Shown here: positions 34,415-43,328 of the stretch, one piece after another | How positions within the stretch are numbered: the stretch's first letter is position 1 | Layout of the letters: every line of letters starts with the position of its first letter | Assembly: GCF_031834595.1 (NCBI RefSeq) | Contig: NZ_CP115541.1 | Span: forward strand, 2,019,001-2,083,000 | Source of the DNA: Stenotrophomonas oahuensis | GTDB lineage: Bacteria; Pseudomonadota; Gammaproteobacteria; Xanthomonadales; Xanthomonadaceae | Reading direction: 5' to 3' | DNA length: 64,000 nt | Program-made: the position numbers and the translations under genes | Notes under the pieces: model-generated | What the model was told of the DNA's origin: nothing | The model's database searches: none | What the model saw: the letters and a program-made list of their open reading frames with translations, nothing else

Positions 34415-34914
34415 CGCGTGCGCTCCGTCTCGTCGTCGCGGCCTTCCGGGTCGTCGTCGTGGGGTTCGTCGAACAATCCCAGCCGCGCCAGCTGGCGCCG
34501 GGTGGCGTGCATGCCGGTATGGCGGAAGAAGAATGACACCCGCCAGATCGCGTAACCGGTCACCGCCAGGCTCAGCACCGAGGTGATCAGCAGCGAGTGG
34601 AACCATGAAAGGCCCCACCGCTGCATCAGTGCGATCAGGGTGCCGGCCAGCAGCAGCCAGGCCGAGGCACCGAACACAATCGCCACGCCGCTCCAGGCCA
34701 ATGCCCGTCCAAACGCGCTGCGTGCCAGCGCGAACTCGAACGAGGCCAGCCGCCGCAGCGAGCGCAGCGTGTGTTTGGCCGAATCCACCGTGGCGCGGCC
34801 GGCCTGGCCGACCTCACGGATGCTCTCGTCGAGGCCGGGAGCCTTGTACGCATCACCGTCCGGTGGCGGGTTTGCCGCGCCACCGTCGGGGGGCAACTGG
34901 GACTGATCGCTCAC
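34411..34914 (-). CDS. yqjE: YqjE-like (phage-holin-family fold) membrane protein
   Basis: A 167-residue protein with two central helices (about 76-100 and 107-130; VAIVFGASAWLLLAGTLIALMQRWGLSWFHSLLITSVLSLAV). Its type is annotated as phage holin family or YqjE, but here it is a chromosomal inner-membrane protein next to a DUF883 gene. Function is unknown; with YqjD it may tether ribosomes or affect the membrane in stationary phase. Confidence 0.72.
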   Translation of the reverse strand: MSDQSQLPPDGGAANPPPDGDAYKAPGLDESIREVGQAGRATVDSAKHTLRSLRRLASFEFALARSAFGRALAWSGVAIVFGASAWLLLAGTLIALMQRWGLSWFHSLLITSVLSLAVTGYAIWRVSFFFRHTGMHATRRQLARLGLFDEPHDDDPEGRDDETERTR

Positions 34915-34920
34915 GCCGGA

Positions 34921-35286
34921 TTACTTGTCGCCGCCGCTGCGGGCCAGCTTGGCGATGATCCAGCCGGCGGCGAAGGCGACGCCGAACGAGGCCAGCGGGC
35001 GTTCCCGGATCAGTTCGGCAGCGCTGTCGACCAGGTCCTTGCCCTTGTCCATCAGTGCGTCGACCTGTTCCTTGGCGGCGGCACCCCCGAACTCGGCAGC
35101 GGCCAAGCCGGAAAGCGCGGTGTCGGACAGCTCAGCCTTGACGTTGGCCTTGCCGATACGCAGTTCATCCGTAGCGGCACCTGCCGCACCCTTGATCGAG
35201 CTGCCCGCGGCGCTGGCGGCGGACTTCAGGTGCGAACCGGCTTCACCCAGGTGTTCCTTCAGGTTCTCGGTATTGGTGGGGCTCAT
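34921..35286 (-). CDS. yqjD: DUF883 / ElaB-YqjD-like ribosome-tethering protein
   Basis: A 121-residue protein with a long amphipathic helix and a C-terminal hydrophobic tail with glycine zippers (ASFGVAFAAGWIIAKLARSGG). It matches the ElaB/YqjD/DUF883 pattern: inner-membrane C-tail anchor and an N-terminal part that binds ribosomes in stationary phase in E. coli. It is first in a three-gene minus-strand operon with YqjE-like and a small membrane protein. Confidence 0.82.
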   Translation of the reverse strand: MSPTNTENLKEHLGEAGSHLKSAASAAGSSIKGAAGAATDELRIGKANVKAELSDTALSGLAAAEFGGAAAKEQVDALMDKGKDLVDSAAELIRERPLASFGVAFAAGWIIAKLARSGGDK

Positions 35287-35420
35287 CGTGTATCTCCTGT
35301 ATGCGATGGGGAAGGTGACCGCGGATGACCCCGGCGGTAACGAACGCCATCAATAGCATCGCCGGGGTGTAGAGGGTGTTACGTATCTGCGTGGTGCACG
35401 TCAAGGTACACCACGCCGGT

Positions 35421-36857
35421 TCAGCGCATCACCAGCTGGCCGCTGGCCCCGCCGCGCACGATCCGTAGCACCAGCTGCTGCGGACGCTGCTGGAAGTTGG
35501 CGCGCCAGCTGGCGAGGTCGGCAAATTCGCCGGCGCTGGCCTGGATGATGACGTCGCCGCTGGCCAGCCCGCTATTGGCCGCGCGGCTGCCGCGCTTGAC
35601 CTCACTGACCACCACGCCGCTCAGTCCTGCCTGACGCATCGATTCCGGAAGGTCGGCAAACGTGGCACCGGTCAGGCGCGGGTCCAATGACTCGCCGGTG
35701 ACCGCACGCGGCTGCTCTTTCAGCACGGCCTTCAATTGCTGCGCCTTGCCGTCGCGACGGATGTCCAGGGTCAGCGTGCTGCCCACCGCCTGCAGGCCTT
35801 CAATGTTGTGCAGCGCCTGCGCGCTGTCCACGCGCTGGCCGTTGGCCGACACCACCAGATCGCCCGGCTTCAGCCCGGCTGCGGCCGCGCCCGAGCCCGG
35901 CAGCACGCGGGTCACCAGCGCGCCGCGGGTTTCGCTCAGGCCCAGGCTCTGCGCCAGCTGCGGGGTCAGGTTCTGGCTTTCAAGACCAAGCGTGCCGCGC
36001 ACCACTTCGCCATGCTTGACCAGCTGATCGACCACATCGCGGGCCAGGTTGGATGGAATCGCCAGGCCCAGGCCGATGTTGCCGGCCATGCTGCCCTGCG
36101 GATTGAAGCTGGCGGTATTGATGCCGACCAGCTGGCCCTGCAGGTTCACCAGCGCGCCGCCGGAATTGCCCGGGTTGATCGAGGCATCGGTCTGGATGAA
36201 GTTCTGGTAGCCCAGCCCGCGGATGCCGCTGCGGCCGACCGCCGAGACGATGCCTGAGGTCACGGTCTGGCTGAAGCCGAACGGGTTGCCGATCGCCACC
36301 ACGAAGTCGCCCACGCGCAGTTGGGTGCTGTCGCCGAGCTTGATCTCGGTGAGGTTGCCGGCCGGAATGCGGATCAGCGCCACGTCGGTATCAGCATCCG
36401 AGCCGATGAATTCGGCCTTCACCGTGCGCCCGTCCGACAGGGTCACCTGCACGTCGTCGGCGTTGTCGATGACGTGGTGGTTGGTCAGCACCAGGCCTTC
36501 GGCGGCGTCGATGATCACGCCCGAGCCCAGCGATTCGTTGATTCGTTCCTGCGGCACTTCCGGGAACAGGCGGCGGAAGAACGGGTCGTTGAAGAACGGG
36601 TTGCGCACCCGCACCACCTGCTTGGTGTTGACGCTGACCACCGCCGGCATCACCCGCTCCAGCATCGGGGCCAGTGACGGAACCGGCTGCCCGGCGACCG
36701 ACGCCGGCAGCGCTGCGGTGGTCGGCACGGTCAGTGCGGTAGCCGGTAGCGGCGCGGCGTCGGCGCGGTTGTCCAGGTGGGCGTTGATGGCCGAAGCCAC
36801 GAATCCGCCGAAGGCGGCAGCAAGGGCAAGCGTCAGTAGAGTGGGCAGCGGGCGCAT
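35421..36857 (-). CDS. degP: Periplasmic Deg-type serine protease with two PDZ domains
   Basis: A 478-residue DegP/DegQ-type protease. A signal/anchor (LLTLALAAAFGGFVASA) precedes the trypsin-like domain. The catalytic triad is His128 in TNHHVI, Asp158 in DTDVALI and Ser232 in NPGNSGGAL, all present. PDZ1 (about 285-370) and PDZ2 (about 390-470) follow. It degrades misfolded envelope proteins and acts as a chaperone. Monocistronic; divergent upstream region contains no recognised operator. Confidence 0.91.
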   Translation of the reverse strand: MRPLPTLLTLALAAAFGGFVASAINAHLDNRADAAPLPATALTVPTTAALPASVAGQPVPSLAPMLERVMPAVVSVNTKQVVRVRNPFFNDPFFRRLFPEVPQERINESLGSGVIIDAAEGLVLTNHHVIDNADDVQVTLSDGRTVKAEFIGSDADTDVALIRIPAGNLTEIKLGDSTQLRVGDFVVAIGNPFGFSQTVTSGIVSAVGRSGIRGLGYQNFIQTDASINPGNSGGALVNLQGQLVGINTASFNPQGSMAGNIGLGLAIPSNLARDVVDQLVKHGEVVRGTLGLESQNLTPQLAQSLGLSETRGALVTRVLPGSGAAAAGLKPGDLVVSANGQRVDSAQALHNIEGLQAVGSTLTLDIRRDGKAQQLKAVLKEQPRAVTGESLDPRLTGATFADLPESMRQAGLSGVVVSEVKRGSRAANSGLASGDVIIQASAGEFADLASWRANFQQRPQQLVLRIVRGGASGQLVMR

Positions 36858-37352
36858 GGCAGATCCGGCGTGGGAACGGGCAGGGCGGGGAACGGTGTGG
36901 GCATACGGTAAACCAAGCTGAATGAGTGTGTAGGCAATGGCCTAAACCGGCGATGAAAAATGGCCGCTGCGCGGTCGGCCGGAGCCCGGGCCGGGCAGGT
37001 TCGTCGGTAGCCGCGAACACCGATGACACCGTGGCATCTGCCGCGCGCTGCCACCGCATCGCTGCGCAATTCCGCGCTGCAGCGCCGTCTGGCACGCTGC
37101 GCGCAGGCGGTTTCGATGATCGTTCCGCACAAAATTCGCGGTGATGTGGAGCGCCGTTCTGAGTGATGTAACGCGCGCGCGGATGCTGTTTTCAAGGGGT
37201 TTGCTACACAAGCGGGGTGGTCGCGCGCGGACGGCGCTGCGCGCGCGCCATGGCGGAGCACATGGACAACGCGCAAAAGTCGTTCCACGATCCGCATTGC
37301 CGGTATAGCATCGCCAGCGATTTGACCAACCTAGCCCCCTTGGAGGCAACAA
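36858..37352. other. Divergent intergenic region, 495 bp
   Basis: No gene, repeat or terminator is supported here. It contains GC-alternating stretches (GCGCGCGC) and, close to the histone-like gene, TATAGCAT as a possible -10 at about 37304, followed by GGAGG at about 37340. Confidence 0.4.
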
Positions 37353-38195
37353 ATGAGCAATGGAAACGGTGTGGCGACGTCCCTGTCGCAGGGCGTCGAA
37401 AGCGTTAAAGAAACCGCTGGCAATGTGGGCGAAGCCATCGCCACCACCGCCGAAGAAGCAGTGGCCTCGGTGAAGAAGACCGTCAAGCGCGCCCGCAAGG
37501 CTGCCACCACCCAGGTTGCCAAGGTCAAGAAGGCCGTCAAGAAGGCCGAGAAGACCGTTGCCAAGAAGGCCGACAAGGCCGCCAAGACCGTCAGCAAGCG
37601 TCTGGCTACTGCCAAGAAGAAGCTGGAAGTTGCCAAGAGCAACGCCAAGGCCGAAGCCGCTGCCCTGACCAAGAAGGTTGCCAAGAAGAAGGCTGCTGCC
37701 GAAAAGGCCGTCACCAAGACCACCAAGGCTGCCGGCAAGAAGGCCGCTGCTGCCAAGAAGACCGTGACCAAGAAGGCCGCGGCCGCCAAGAAGACCGTCG
37801 GCAAGAAGGTCGCCACCGCCAAGAAGGCCGTGACCAAGAAGACCGCCGCTGCCAAGAAGGTTGTCGGCAAGAAGGTTGCCGCCACCAAGAAGGCCGTGAC
37901 CAAGAAGTCCGCCGCCGCCAAGAAGGTTGTCGGCAAGAAGGCCGCCGCTTCGAAGAAGGCCGCGACCCGCAAGACCGCCGCGACCAAGAAGGTTGTCGGC
38001 AAGAAGGCTGCCGCCACCAAGAAGGCCGTGACGAAGAAGTCGGCTGCCGCCAAGAAGGTTGTCGGCAAGAAGACCGCCACCGCCAAGAAGGCCGTTGCCA
38101 AGAAGTCGGCTGTGGCCAAGAAGGCCGTCGCCAAGAAGACCGCGACCGCCAAGAAGGCGGTTCGCAAGGCTCCGGCCAAGCGCGCCCGCAAGTAA
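37353..38195 (+). CDS. algP: AlgP-like histone H1-mimic, lysine/alanine repeats
   Basis: A 280-residue protein made almost entirely of Lys, Ala, Val and Thr after a 40-residue acidic start (VESVKETAGNVGEAIATTAEEA). The bulk is repeated KKA units, many of the form AAAKKVVGKKAAATKKAVTKKSAA with a period of about 24 residues. This is the histone H1-like C-terminal pattern seen in P. aeruginosa AlgP and Xanthomonas homologues. It probably binds DNA non-specifically. GGAGG 7 nt before ATG gives a strong start, and a hairpin terminator follows. Confidence 0.85.
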   Translation: MSNGNGVATSLSQGVESVKETAGNVGEAIATTAEEAVASVKKTVKRARKAATTQVAKVKKAVKKAEKTVAKKADKAAKTVSKRLATAKKKLEVAKSNAKAEAAALTKKVAKKKAAAEKAVTKTTKAAGKKAAAAKKTVTKKAAAAKKTVGKKVATAKKAVTKKTAAAKKVVGKKVAATKKAVTKKSAAAKKVVGKKAAASKKAATRKTAATKKVVGKKAAATKKAVTKKSAAAKKVVGKKTATAKKAVAKKSAVAKKAVAKKTATAKKAVRKAPAKRARK

Positions 38196-38204
38196 GCGCG
38201 TCCC

Positions 38205-38236
38205 ACCGCTGCCCGCCTCCAGGGCGGGCAGCGGTT
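38205..38236 (+). terminator. Terminator after the histone-like gene
   Basis: A 12-13-bp stem ACCGCTGCCCGCC/GGCGGGCAGCGGT with a short loop, followed by TT. Confidence 0.55.
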
Positions 38237-38292
38237 TCCACGTCGCGGCCACACCCGCCGTGCCAGCAATGACGCCGGCCGCCAGGCGGCGC

Positions 38293-38655
38293 TTACTTTT
38301 TCTCCAGCACCACAATCGGCACGAAGCCACCGTAGATCATCCGCTTGCCATCAAACGGCATCGGATTATTGGCCGGGTCCATGCGCGGATCGTCCATCAT
38401 TTTCTTCATGCCGGCGTCGCGGGTGGCTTTGTCCGGCCACTCAATCCAGGAGAACACCACGGTTTCGTCTTCCGTGGCCTGCACCGAGCGGAAGAAATCG
38501 GTCAGCTTTCCGTGCGGTACGTCGTCGGCCCAGCATTCGAGCACGCGCAACGCGCCAAATTCCATGAATACCGAATCGCCCTCATTGGCGTGGTCGATGA
38601 ACTTCTGTTTGTTGGCAGTCGGTACCGCCAGTACGAATCCGTCTACATACGACAT
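38293..38655 (-). CDS. DUF1428-family protein
   Basis: A 120-residue dimeric alpha-beta barrel-like protein: MSYVDGFVLAVPTANKQKFI at the start, then WADDVPHGKLTDFFRSV and VVFSWIEWPDKATRDAGMKKMMDDPRM. The family (E. coli YbaA) has no known function. ATG 38655 gives the family N-terminus. The next 690 bp towards ax21 hold no supported gene. Confidence 0.88.
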   Translation of the reverse strand: MSYVDGFVLAVPTANKQKFIDHANEGDSVFMEFGALRVLECWADDVPHGKLTDFFRSVQATEDETVVFSWIEWPDKATRDAGMKKMMDDPRMDPANNPMPFDGKRMIYGGFVPIVVLEKK

Positions 38656-39343
38656 GTGCAGCCTCCGGTTGGGAGCGGGTGCGCCACCACGGGCACCTTC
38701 ATCAGGTACGACGCACGGGCGTGATGAAAATCGACCGTGCCGCCCAGGCCGTGCCGGAACTGTGACGAATACCCGGTAACCGGTGGTAATCAAAATAGAA
38801 TCAATGTGTTAACTGAGTTTATCGCTGCGTTGCAGCGTGAATGGGGTAAGGAAAATCCTAACCTTGGTGAGGAATTGTCTGATAGGCGAACTGGAGTTTC
38901 CGGACCAATATGGGCGGGCCGGGCAGGATGCTCACTCACTGTGACCTGCAGTTCGACGCCTGAGCTGCGTTGGCCCCGGTGCACCACGGAGATTGGACGC
39001 GTTAGCCGACTACTCCCCAAGAGCGGCTTCCCCAGCGCGTGACGCCCCGCAAGGGTATCGTCGTGACCAGCGCTCCTTCTTTTCTCTCTTGAGTTTCCTG
39101 AGGTTGCCGGGCATGGCCCGGCACTACGCTGCGTTTCATTCTTCTGAGGTTGCCGCCCAGCGGCCGGCACTACCGTGCGCGCACTCGCGTGTACGCGCCT
39201 TCGCCTGAACACATCCCAAAAATTCAGCGTGTTGAATGCGGCCAACTTCAGGGCGCGTTGTGTCGAATAACGGAAACTTTGCATTCCCGATGCAGCAGCC
39301 GATCGTTGCCACTGCACGACATAAGAAAGAAAGGATGTACCGC
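38656..39343. other. Intergenic region with AT-richer patch and two SMAG-like hairpins
   Basis: Between the divergent DUF1428 and ax21 genes. At about 38790-38900 the composition is visibly lower in GC than around it; a frame there reads INVLTEFIAALQREWGKE, then runs into GC-rich sequence without a family match, so it may be a remnant. Two palindromes, TGCCGGGC-ATG-GCCCGGCA with CTAC (about 39105-39126) and TGCCGCC/CGGCCGGCA with CTACC (about 39151-39174), are SMAG-type. The ax21 promoter must lie in the last 150 bp. Confidence 0.5.
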
Positions 39344-39916
39344 ATGAAGACTTCGTTGATCGCCTTGGCCCTGGCTGCCGCCCTCCCGTTCACCGCATCG
39401 GCCGCTGAAGGCCTGTCCTACAACTACGCCGAAGGCAACTACGTCAAAACCGACGCTGACGGCGGCAAGGCTGACGGTTGGGGCGTGAAGGGCTCCTACG
39501 GTTTCCTGCCGAACGTGCACGCCTTCGGTGAGTTCAACCAGCAGAAGACCGACATCGGCGATTTCAAGATCGACCAGTGGCGCGTCGGCGTGGGCTACAA
39601 CCAGGAAATCGGCAGCAGCACCGACTTCGTCGGCCGCGTCGCCTACAACAAGTTTGACCCGCGTCACGGCCTGGACTTCAACGGCTACAGCGCTGAAGCC
39701 GGCATCCGCACTGCCTTCGGCCAGCACGCCGAGGTGTACGCCATGGCCGGTTACGAGGACTACAGCAAGAAGCACGGCATCAATCCGGATAGCCAGTTCT
39801 ACGGCCGCCTGGGTGGCCAGGTGAAGCTCAACCAGAACTGGGGCCTGAGCGGTGACCTCAAGATGGACCGCCACGGTGACAAGGAATGGTCGGTCGGCCC
39901 GCGCTTCAGCTGGTAA
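39344..39916 (+). CDS. ax21: Ax21-type outer membrane protein
   Basis: A 190-residue protein of the Ax21 (Omp) family. A 20-residue signal peptide (MKTSLIALALAAALPFTASA) is followed by a small beta-barrel with alternating aromatic strands (LSYNYAEGNYVKTDADG, VHAFGEFNQQ, EVYAMAGYEDYSKK) and a C-terminal Trp (GPRFSW), which suits BAM-dependent insertion. Early reports of Ax21 as a quorum-sensing peptide were withdrawn; an outer-membrane or vesicle role is the safer reading. AAGGA precedes ATG 39344, and a strong terminator follows. Confidence 0.87.
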   Translation: MKTSLIALALAAALPFTASAAEGLSYNYAEGNYVKTDADGGKADGWGVKGSYGFLPNVHAFGEFNQQKTDIGDFKIDQWRVGVGYNQEIGSSTDFVGRVAYNKFDPRHGLDFNGYSAEAGIRTAFGQHAEVYAMAGYEDYSKKHGINPDSQFYGRLGGQVKLNQNWGLSGDLKMDRHGDKEWSVGPRFSW

Positions 39917-39959
39917 GCGGCGCTTGACCGTTTGCCGCGCGCTGCATGCGTGGCAACCA

Positions 39960-39986
39960 GGGCCCGGCACTGCCGGGCCCTTTTTT
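39960..39986 (+). terminator. Terminator after ax21
   Basis: The stem GGGCCCGGC/GCCGGGCCC, loop ACT, is followed by six T. Confidence 0.88.
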
Positions 39987-40070
39987 GTGCGCGTCGTCAT
40001 GACCTGTGGGATGGGTAAGGCGTGTCTGTCGCTGCCACACTCGGCGGCCGCTTCCGCACCGCCACACCGT

Positions 40071-41123
40071 ATGCTCTCTGCTGCTGCCGCGTCGCCTCCG
40101 CTGTATCGCTTCGCCGTCGGCATGTGGGCGTTGCTGATCATCAGCAGCGCGCCGGCGGTGTACCTCAGTCAGGGTATCGGCGGACCTCTAGGTGGATGGT
40201 TTCATGCGGTGGCCTTCATCGTCGGCAGCTACCTGCCCTGGATGCTGGCAACGCCGGCACTGTGGCTGCTCTGTCGGCGCTGGCCACTGGGCCTGGGCCG
40301 TGATCTGCACCACGCAGGCTATCTGCTGCTGCTCGGCGCAGGGGTGACCCCGGCCTTGTCGGCATTGGGCTGGATCCTGGGTGCCTGGATGGCGCAACTG
40401 CATCCCTGGGGAAGCCTGCCCAGCGCAACGGTGGTCGCGCGGGCCATCGCGGTGACTGCCTTGTTTGCCGCGCCCACGTTTGTGGCGGTGGTGGGTATCG
40501 GCCAGACCCTGGCCTTCGTGCAGCGCTACCGGCGGCGTGGTGCGCTGCTGGAACAGGCCCGGCAGGAGGCATTGCGCCAGCATCTACAGCACCACTTCCT
40601 GTTCAACGCGCTCAATGCCATTGGCGGGCTGGGCTACCAGCGCCCCGCGGATGCTGATCGTGCACTGGCACGGCTGTCGGACCTGCTGCGTGACGCCATG
40701 GCATGCGCCGCGCAACGTGCGTTGGCCGACGAAGTGGCGGCCGCCAACGACTACCTGGACCTGCAGCGACTGCTGCGAGATGTGCCGTTGCAGGTGGACT
40801 GGCAGGTGGTGGGTACGGCATGGCGCTGCGCCGTGCCTGGGCTGTTGCTGCAGCCCCTGCTGGAGAACGCCGTGCGCCATAGCGGCTGGGAGCAGGGCAC
40901 CGCAGCCCTGGACATCCGGGTGCGCGCTGAGCGCATCGGTGCGCGGCTGCATCTGAGTGTGCATAACGGCTGCGGGCTGGCGGGCAGGTCGCCCCCGGCG
41001 GGGTCCGGCACCGGCCTGCGCAATCTGCACCAGCGCCTTCAGTCCCTGTACGGTGAACGTGCCGTACTGGACGCGCGGCCTCTACCCGATGGCTTCCGCG
41101 TCGACGTGCAGGTGCCGGTGTGA
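40071..41123 (+). CDS. LytS/AlgZ-type sensor histidine kinase
   Basis: A 350-residue HisKA_7-type kinase. Four helices (about 15-35, 45-65, 83-105, 120-145) replace a distinct sensor domain. The family H-box HLQHHFLFNALNAIGG holds the phosphorylated His at about 175, followed by the HATPase with LLQPLLENAVRHSGW (N-box) and GSGTGLRNLHQRL. The cognate LytTR regulator begins inside the stop codon (GTGA). The start is uncertain: ATG 40011 and ATG 39999 also lie in frame just after the ax21 terminator. Confidence 0.82.
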   Translation: MLSAAAASPPLYRFAVGMWALLIISSAPAVYLSQGIGGPLGGWFHAVAFIVGSYLPWMLATPALWLLCRRWPLGLGRDLHHAGYLLLLGAGVTPALSALGWILGAWMAQLHPWGSLPSATVVARAIAVTALFAAPTFVAVVGIGQTLAFVQRYRRRGALLEQARQEALRQHLQHHFLFNALNAIGGLGYQRPADADRALARLSDLLRDAMACAAQRALADEVAAANDYLDLQRLLRDVPLQVDWQVVGTAWRCAVPGLLLQPLLENAVRHSGWEQGTAALDIRVRAERIGARLHLSVHNGCGLAGRSPPAGSGTGLRNLHQRLQSLYGERAVLDARPLPDGFRVDVQVPV

Positions 41124-41836
41124 GCGCCCCGCTCAGCGCGCTGGTGGTGGAAGACGTGCCGCTGGCCAGCGCCAAGCTGGTGCGCCTGCTGGACGCGCAT
41201 GCCGACATCCGCGTGGACGGCACGGCACGCAGCGTGGCCGAAGCCGACGCTTTGCTGAAGGCACGCCGCTTCGACCTGCTGCTGCTGGACATCCAGCTGC
41301 CCGATGGCGACGGCATGGCGCTGGCCGCGCGCTGGCCGGCAATGGCCACCCGCACCATCTTCATCACCGCCCACCACCAGCACGCGCTGCGTTCCTATGC
41401 GCTCGGGGCGGCAGACTATCTGCTGAAGCCGGTCGACGCCGATCGCCTGGCCATGGCACTCGACCGCACGCGGCGATTGATCGCCCCACCTCCGCCGGCA
41501 ACGTCGGGCGAGGGGCTGGCGGTGAAGCAGGGTAGCCGCACCGAGTTCCTCGACCCGGCCCGGATCGACTACATCGACATGGCCGGCCATTACGCCTGTG
41601 TCCATGTAGGTGCGCAGGTGCACCTGCTGCGCGAAAGCATCACCGAGCTGGCTGCACAGCTGGGAGGTGCGGGTTTGCTGCGCGTGCATCGCTCGGTGCT
41701 GGTAAATCCGCAGCGGGTATATGCGTTGTGCGAGCGGCGTAATGGCGACGCGATGTTGGAACTGGCTGGCGGTGTGCAGCTGCCACTGAGTCGCACCTAT
41801 CGGAAAGCCTTGGAGGACGCGCTGCGCGCGCGCTGA
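41120..41836 (+). CDS. LytTR-family response regulator
   Basis: A 238-residue regulator of the AlgR/LytR type. The receiver has the acidic pair EDV, the phosphorylation site Asp57 in LLLLDIQLPDGDG, the switch Thr in FITA and the Lys in LKPVD. The C-terminal LytTR DNA-binding domain (about 140-238) has FLDPARIDYIDMAGHYACV and LLRVHRSVLVNPQRV. The GTG start overlaps the kinase stop. It may control the following hydrolase gene, but this is position only. Confidence 0.88.
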   Translation: MSAPLSALVVEDVPLASAKLVRLLDAHADIRVDGTARSVAEADALLKARRFDLLLLDIQLPDGDGMALAARWPAMATRTIFITAHHQHALRSYALGAADYLLKPVDADRLAMALDRTRRLIAPPPPATSGEGLAVKQGSRTEFLDPARIDYIDMAGHYACVHVGAQVHLLRESITELAAQLGGAGLLRVHRSVLVNPQRVYALCERRNGDAMLELAGGVQLPLSRTYRKALEDALRAR

Positions 41837-41948
41837 CACGGTTGGTGCCAGTGCGCGCCCGGTTGGCACCATGGCAGGGCGAATCGAGTGTCGCCGAATA
41901 GGTCCCGACCTCATGATTGCCGGCCATGATCAATCAGAGGCCCGGTCC

Positions 41949-43292
41949 ATGCGCGTGTGCTTTTCCTTGCTGATGTGGGCGCTTGCCGCGCCATTGGGTG
42001 CTGCCGAACTGCACGTTGGGGTATTGGAAGAAGGGGCCGATCGCGTTCCGCAGATCCGCGTGACCGGACTGGGTGCCACCGAGCCGGTGGAACTACGCCT
42101 GGACATGCACGATGCGCGCGGACAGCGCTGGCAGTCGCGCGCGCTGCTGCGTGCGGACCTGGAGGGAGTGATGGACACGAAGGTGGCCGCAGCGCAGCAG
42201 GGAACCTACCGTGGCGTGGATGCCAGTGGCCTGATCTGGTCGATGCGGCCGGAAAGTGGCAACGGCAGTCCCAGCCCGTTGCCGCAGCGCATGCAGCCCG
42301 GCGCCCTCACCTTCGCGCCGGTGCCGATGCGGCTCTCCGCCTATCGCAATGGCCAGTTGCTGGGCGAACACACCCTGCTGCGTCACTTGTCCACTCCAGC
42401 GGTGACGGCCCGCGAAGTGCGCATCGGCGGGGTAACGGCGCGGCTGTACCTGCCCGGACCGACGGACGCCAGCGGGAATCCCCGACCGGCCGTCATCACC
42501 CTGGGCGGAGCTGAAGGCGGCATCGACAGCGCCAGCGCCTATGCGTCCTGGCTGGCCAGCAATGGCTACGTCGCCTTGGCAGTGGCGTACTACCGCGTAC
42601 CTGGGCGGCCGAAGGACCTGATCGGCGTGCCTATCGAACCGGTACTGCAGGCGGTGGACTGGCTGCAGCGGCAACGCGGGGTGGACCCGCAGCGGATCGG
42701 GGTGATGGGCGGGTCGTGGGGCGGCATCGTGGCGATGGCGGCTGCGGCGCATGACCCACGCATTCGTGCCGTGGTGTCGTGGGTCGGCAGCCCTGCGCCG
42801 TTCCGGGGCATTGCGCGTGATGTGCCGCCTGCGGATTTCCGGGGTGTGGACCTGCCGGCGCTTTCATACCGGGGACAGTCGCTGGGGTATCTGCCCTTCG
42901 ATGAAGGTGCCGACTGGTCGCGTCCGACGGCGCAGCAGGCGCAGGTCCTGGAGCACGCGATGCTGCCGATTGAACGCATCAACGGGCCAGTGATGCTTGT
43001 GGCTGGAGGCGATGACCAGCTGGGCGACTCGGCGCGGATGGCCGCGGTGGCGCAGCGCTGGCTGCGCGAGCGGCGCTCCATTCCGCAGCCGGATGAAGTG
43101 GCTTACTTCGCGGATGCCGGGCATCTGATTACGCCGTTCCTGCAGCCCACGACCTTCCGCCATCAGACCGGCCCGTACATTCCGGTCGGTGGTACGCCGG
43201 AGGGGTATGCATGGGCGGATCGGGAGTCGGGGCCGCGGGTGTTGGGGTTTTTGGGGCGGGCGTTGGGGGCTGGGGGTACTGCGGAACGATGA
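41949..43292 (+). CDS. BAAT-family thioesterase/hydrolase, exported
   Basis: A 447-residue protein with a signal peptide (MRVCFSLLMWALAAPLGAA), an N-terminal beta-sandwich like the acyl-CoA thioesterase/BAAT N-domain (about 20-150; VTGLGATEPVELRLDM) and an alpha/beta-hydrolase domain. The nucleophile elbow GGSWGGI has Ser (BAAT amino-acid transferases have Cys, thioesterases Ser). The acid follows in VAGGDDQL, and the His in DAGHLI. Substrate unknown; export argues against a cytosolic acyl-CoA thioesterase. Confidence 0.82.
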   Translation: MRVCFSLLMWALAAPLGAAELHVGVLEEGADRVPQIRVTGLGATEPVELRLDMHDARGQRWQSRALLRADLEGVMDTKVAAAQQGTYRGVDASGLIWSMRPESGNGSPSPLPQRMQPGALTFAPVPMRLSAYRNGQLLGEHTLLRHLSTPAVTAREVRIGGVTARLYLPGPTDASGNPRPAVITLGGAEGGIDSASAYASWLASNGYVALAVAYYRVPGRPKDLIGVPIEPVLQAVDWLQRQRGVDPQRIGVMGGSWGGIVAMAAAAHDPRIRAVVSWVGSPAPFRGIARDVPPADFRGVDLPALSYRGQSLGYLPFDEGADWSRPTAQQAQVLEHAMLPIERINGPVMLVAGGDDQLGDSARMAAVAQRWLRERRSIPQPDEVAYFADAGHLITPFLQPTTFRHQTGPYIPVGGTPEGYAWADRESGPRVLGFLGRALGAGGTAER

Positions 43293-43301
43293 TGGTGGTG
43301 C

Positions 43302-43324
43302 AGCCACGCAGGGCGTGGCTCTAC
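43302..43324. repeat. SMAG element, single hairpin
   Basis: AGCCACGC-AGG-GCGTGGCT followed by CTAC, next to the end of the BAAT-type gene. Confidence 0.75.
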
Positions 43325-43328
43325 GCGG

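Noticed and set aside
34411..35286. Prophage remnant suggested by the holin-like gene
   Set aside because: The gene belongs to the YqjD/YqjE chromosomal membrane cluster; no lysin, capsid, integrase or att sequence is nearby.
37331..38269. Minus-strand open frame over the histone-like gene with Phe/Ala/Leu repeats
   Set aside because: The repeated membrane-like look results from reverse complementing AAG/GCC repeats. The plus-strand has the strong GGAGG start and the known AlgP-like composition.
39344..39916. Ax21 as a quorum-sensing peptide precursor
   Set aside because: The protein looks like a small beta-barrel with signal peptide and terminal aromatic residue, and the earlier signalling reports were withdrawn.
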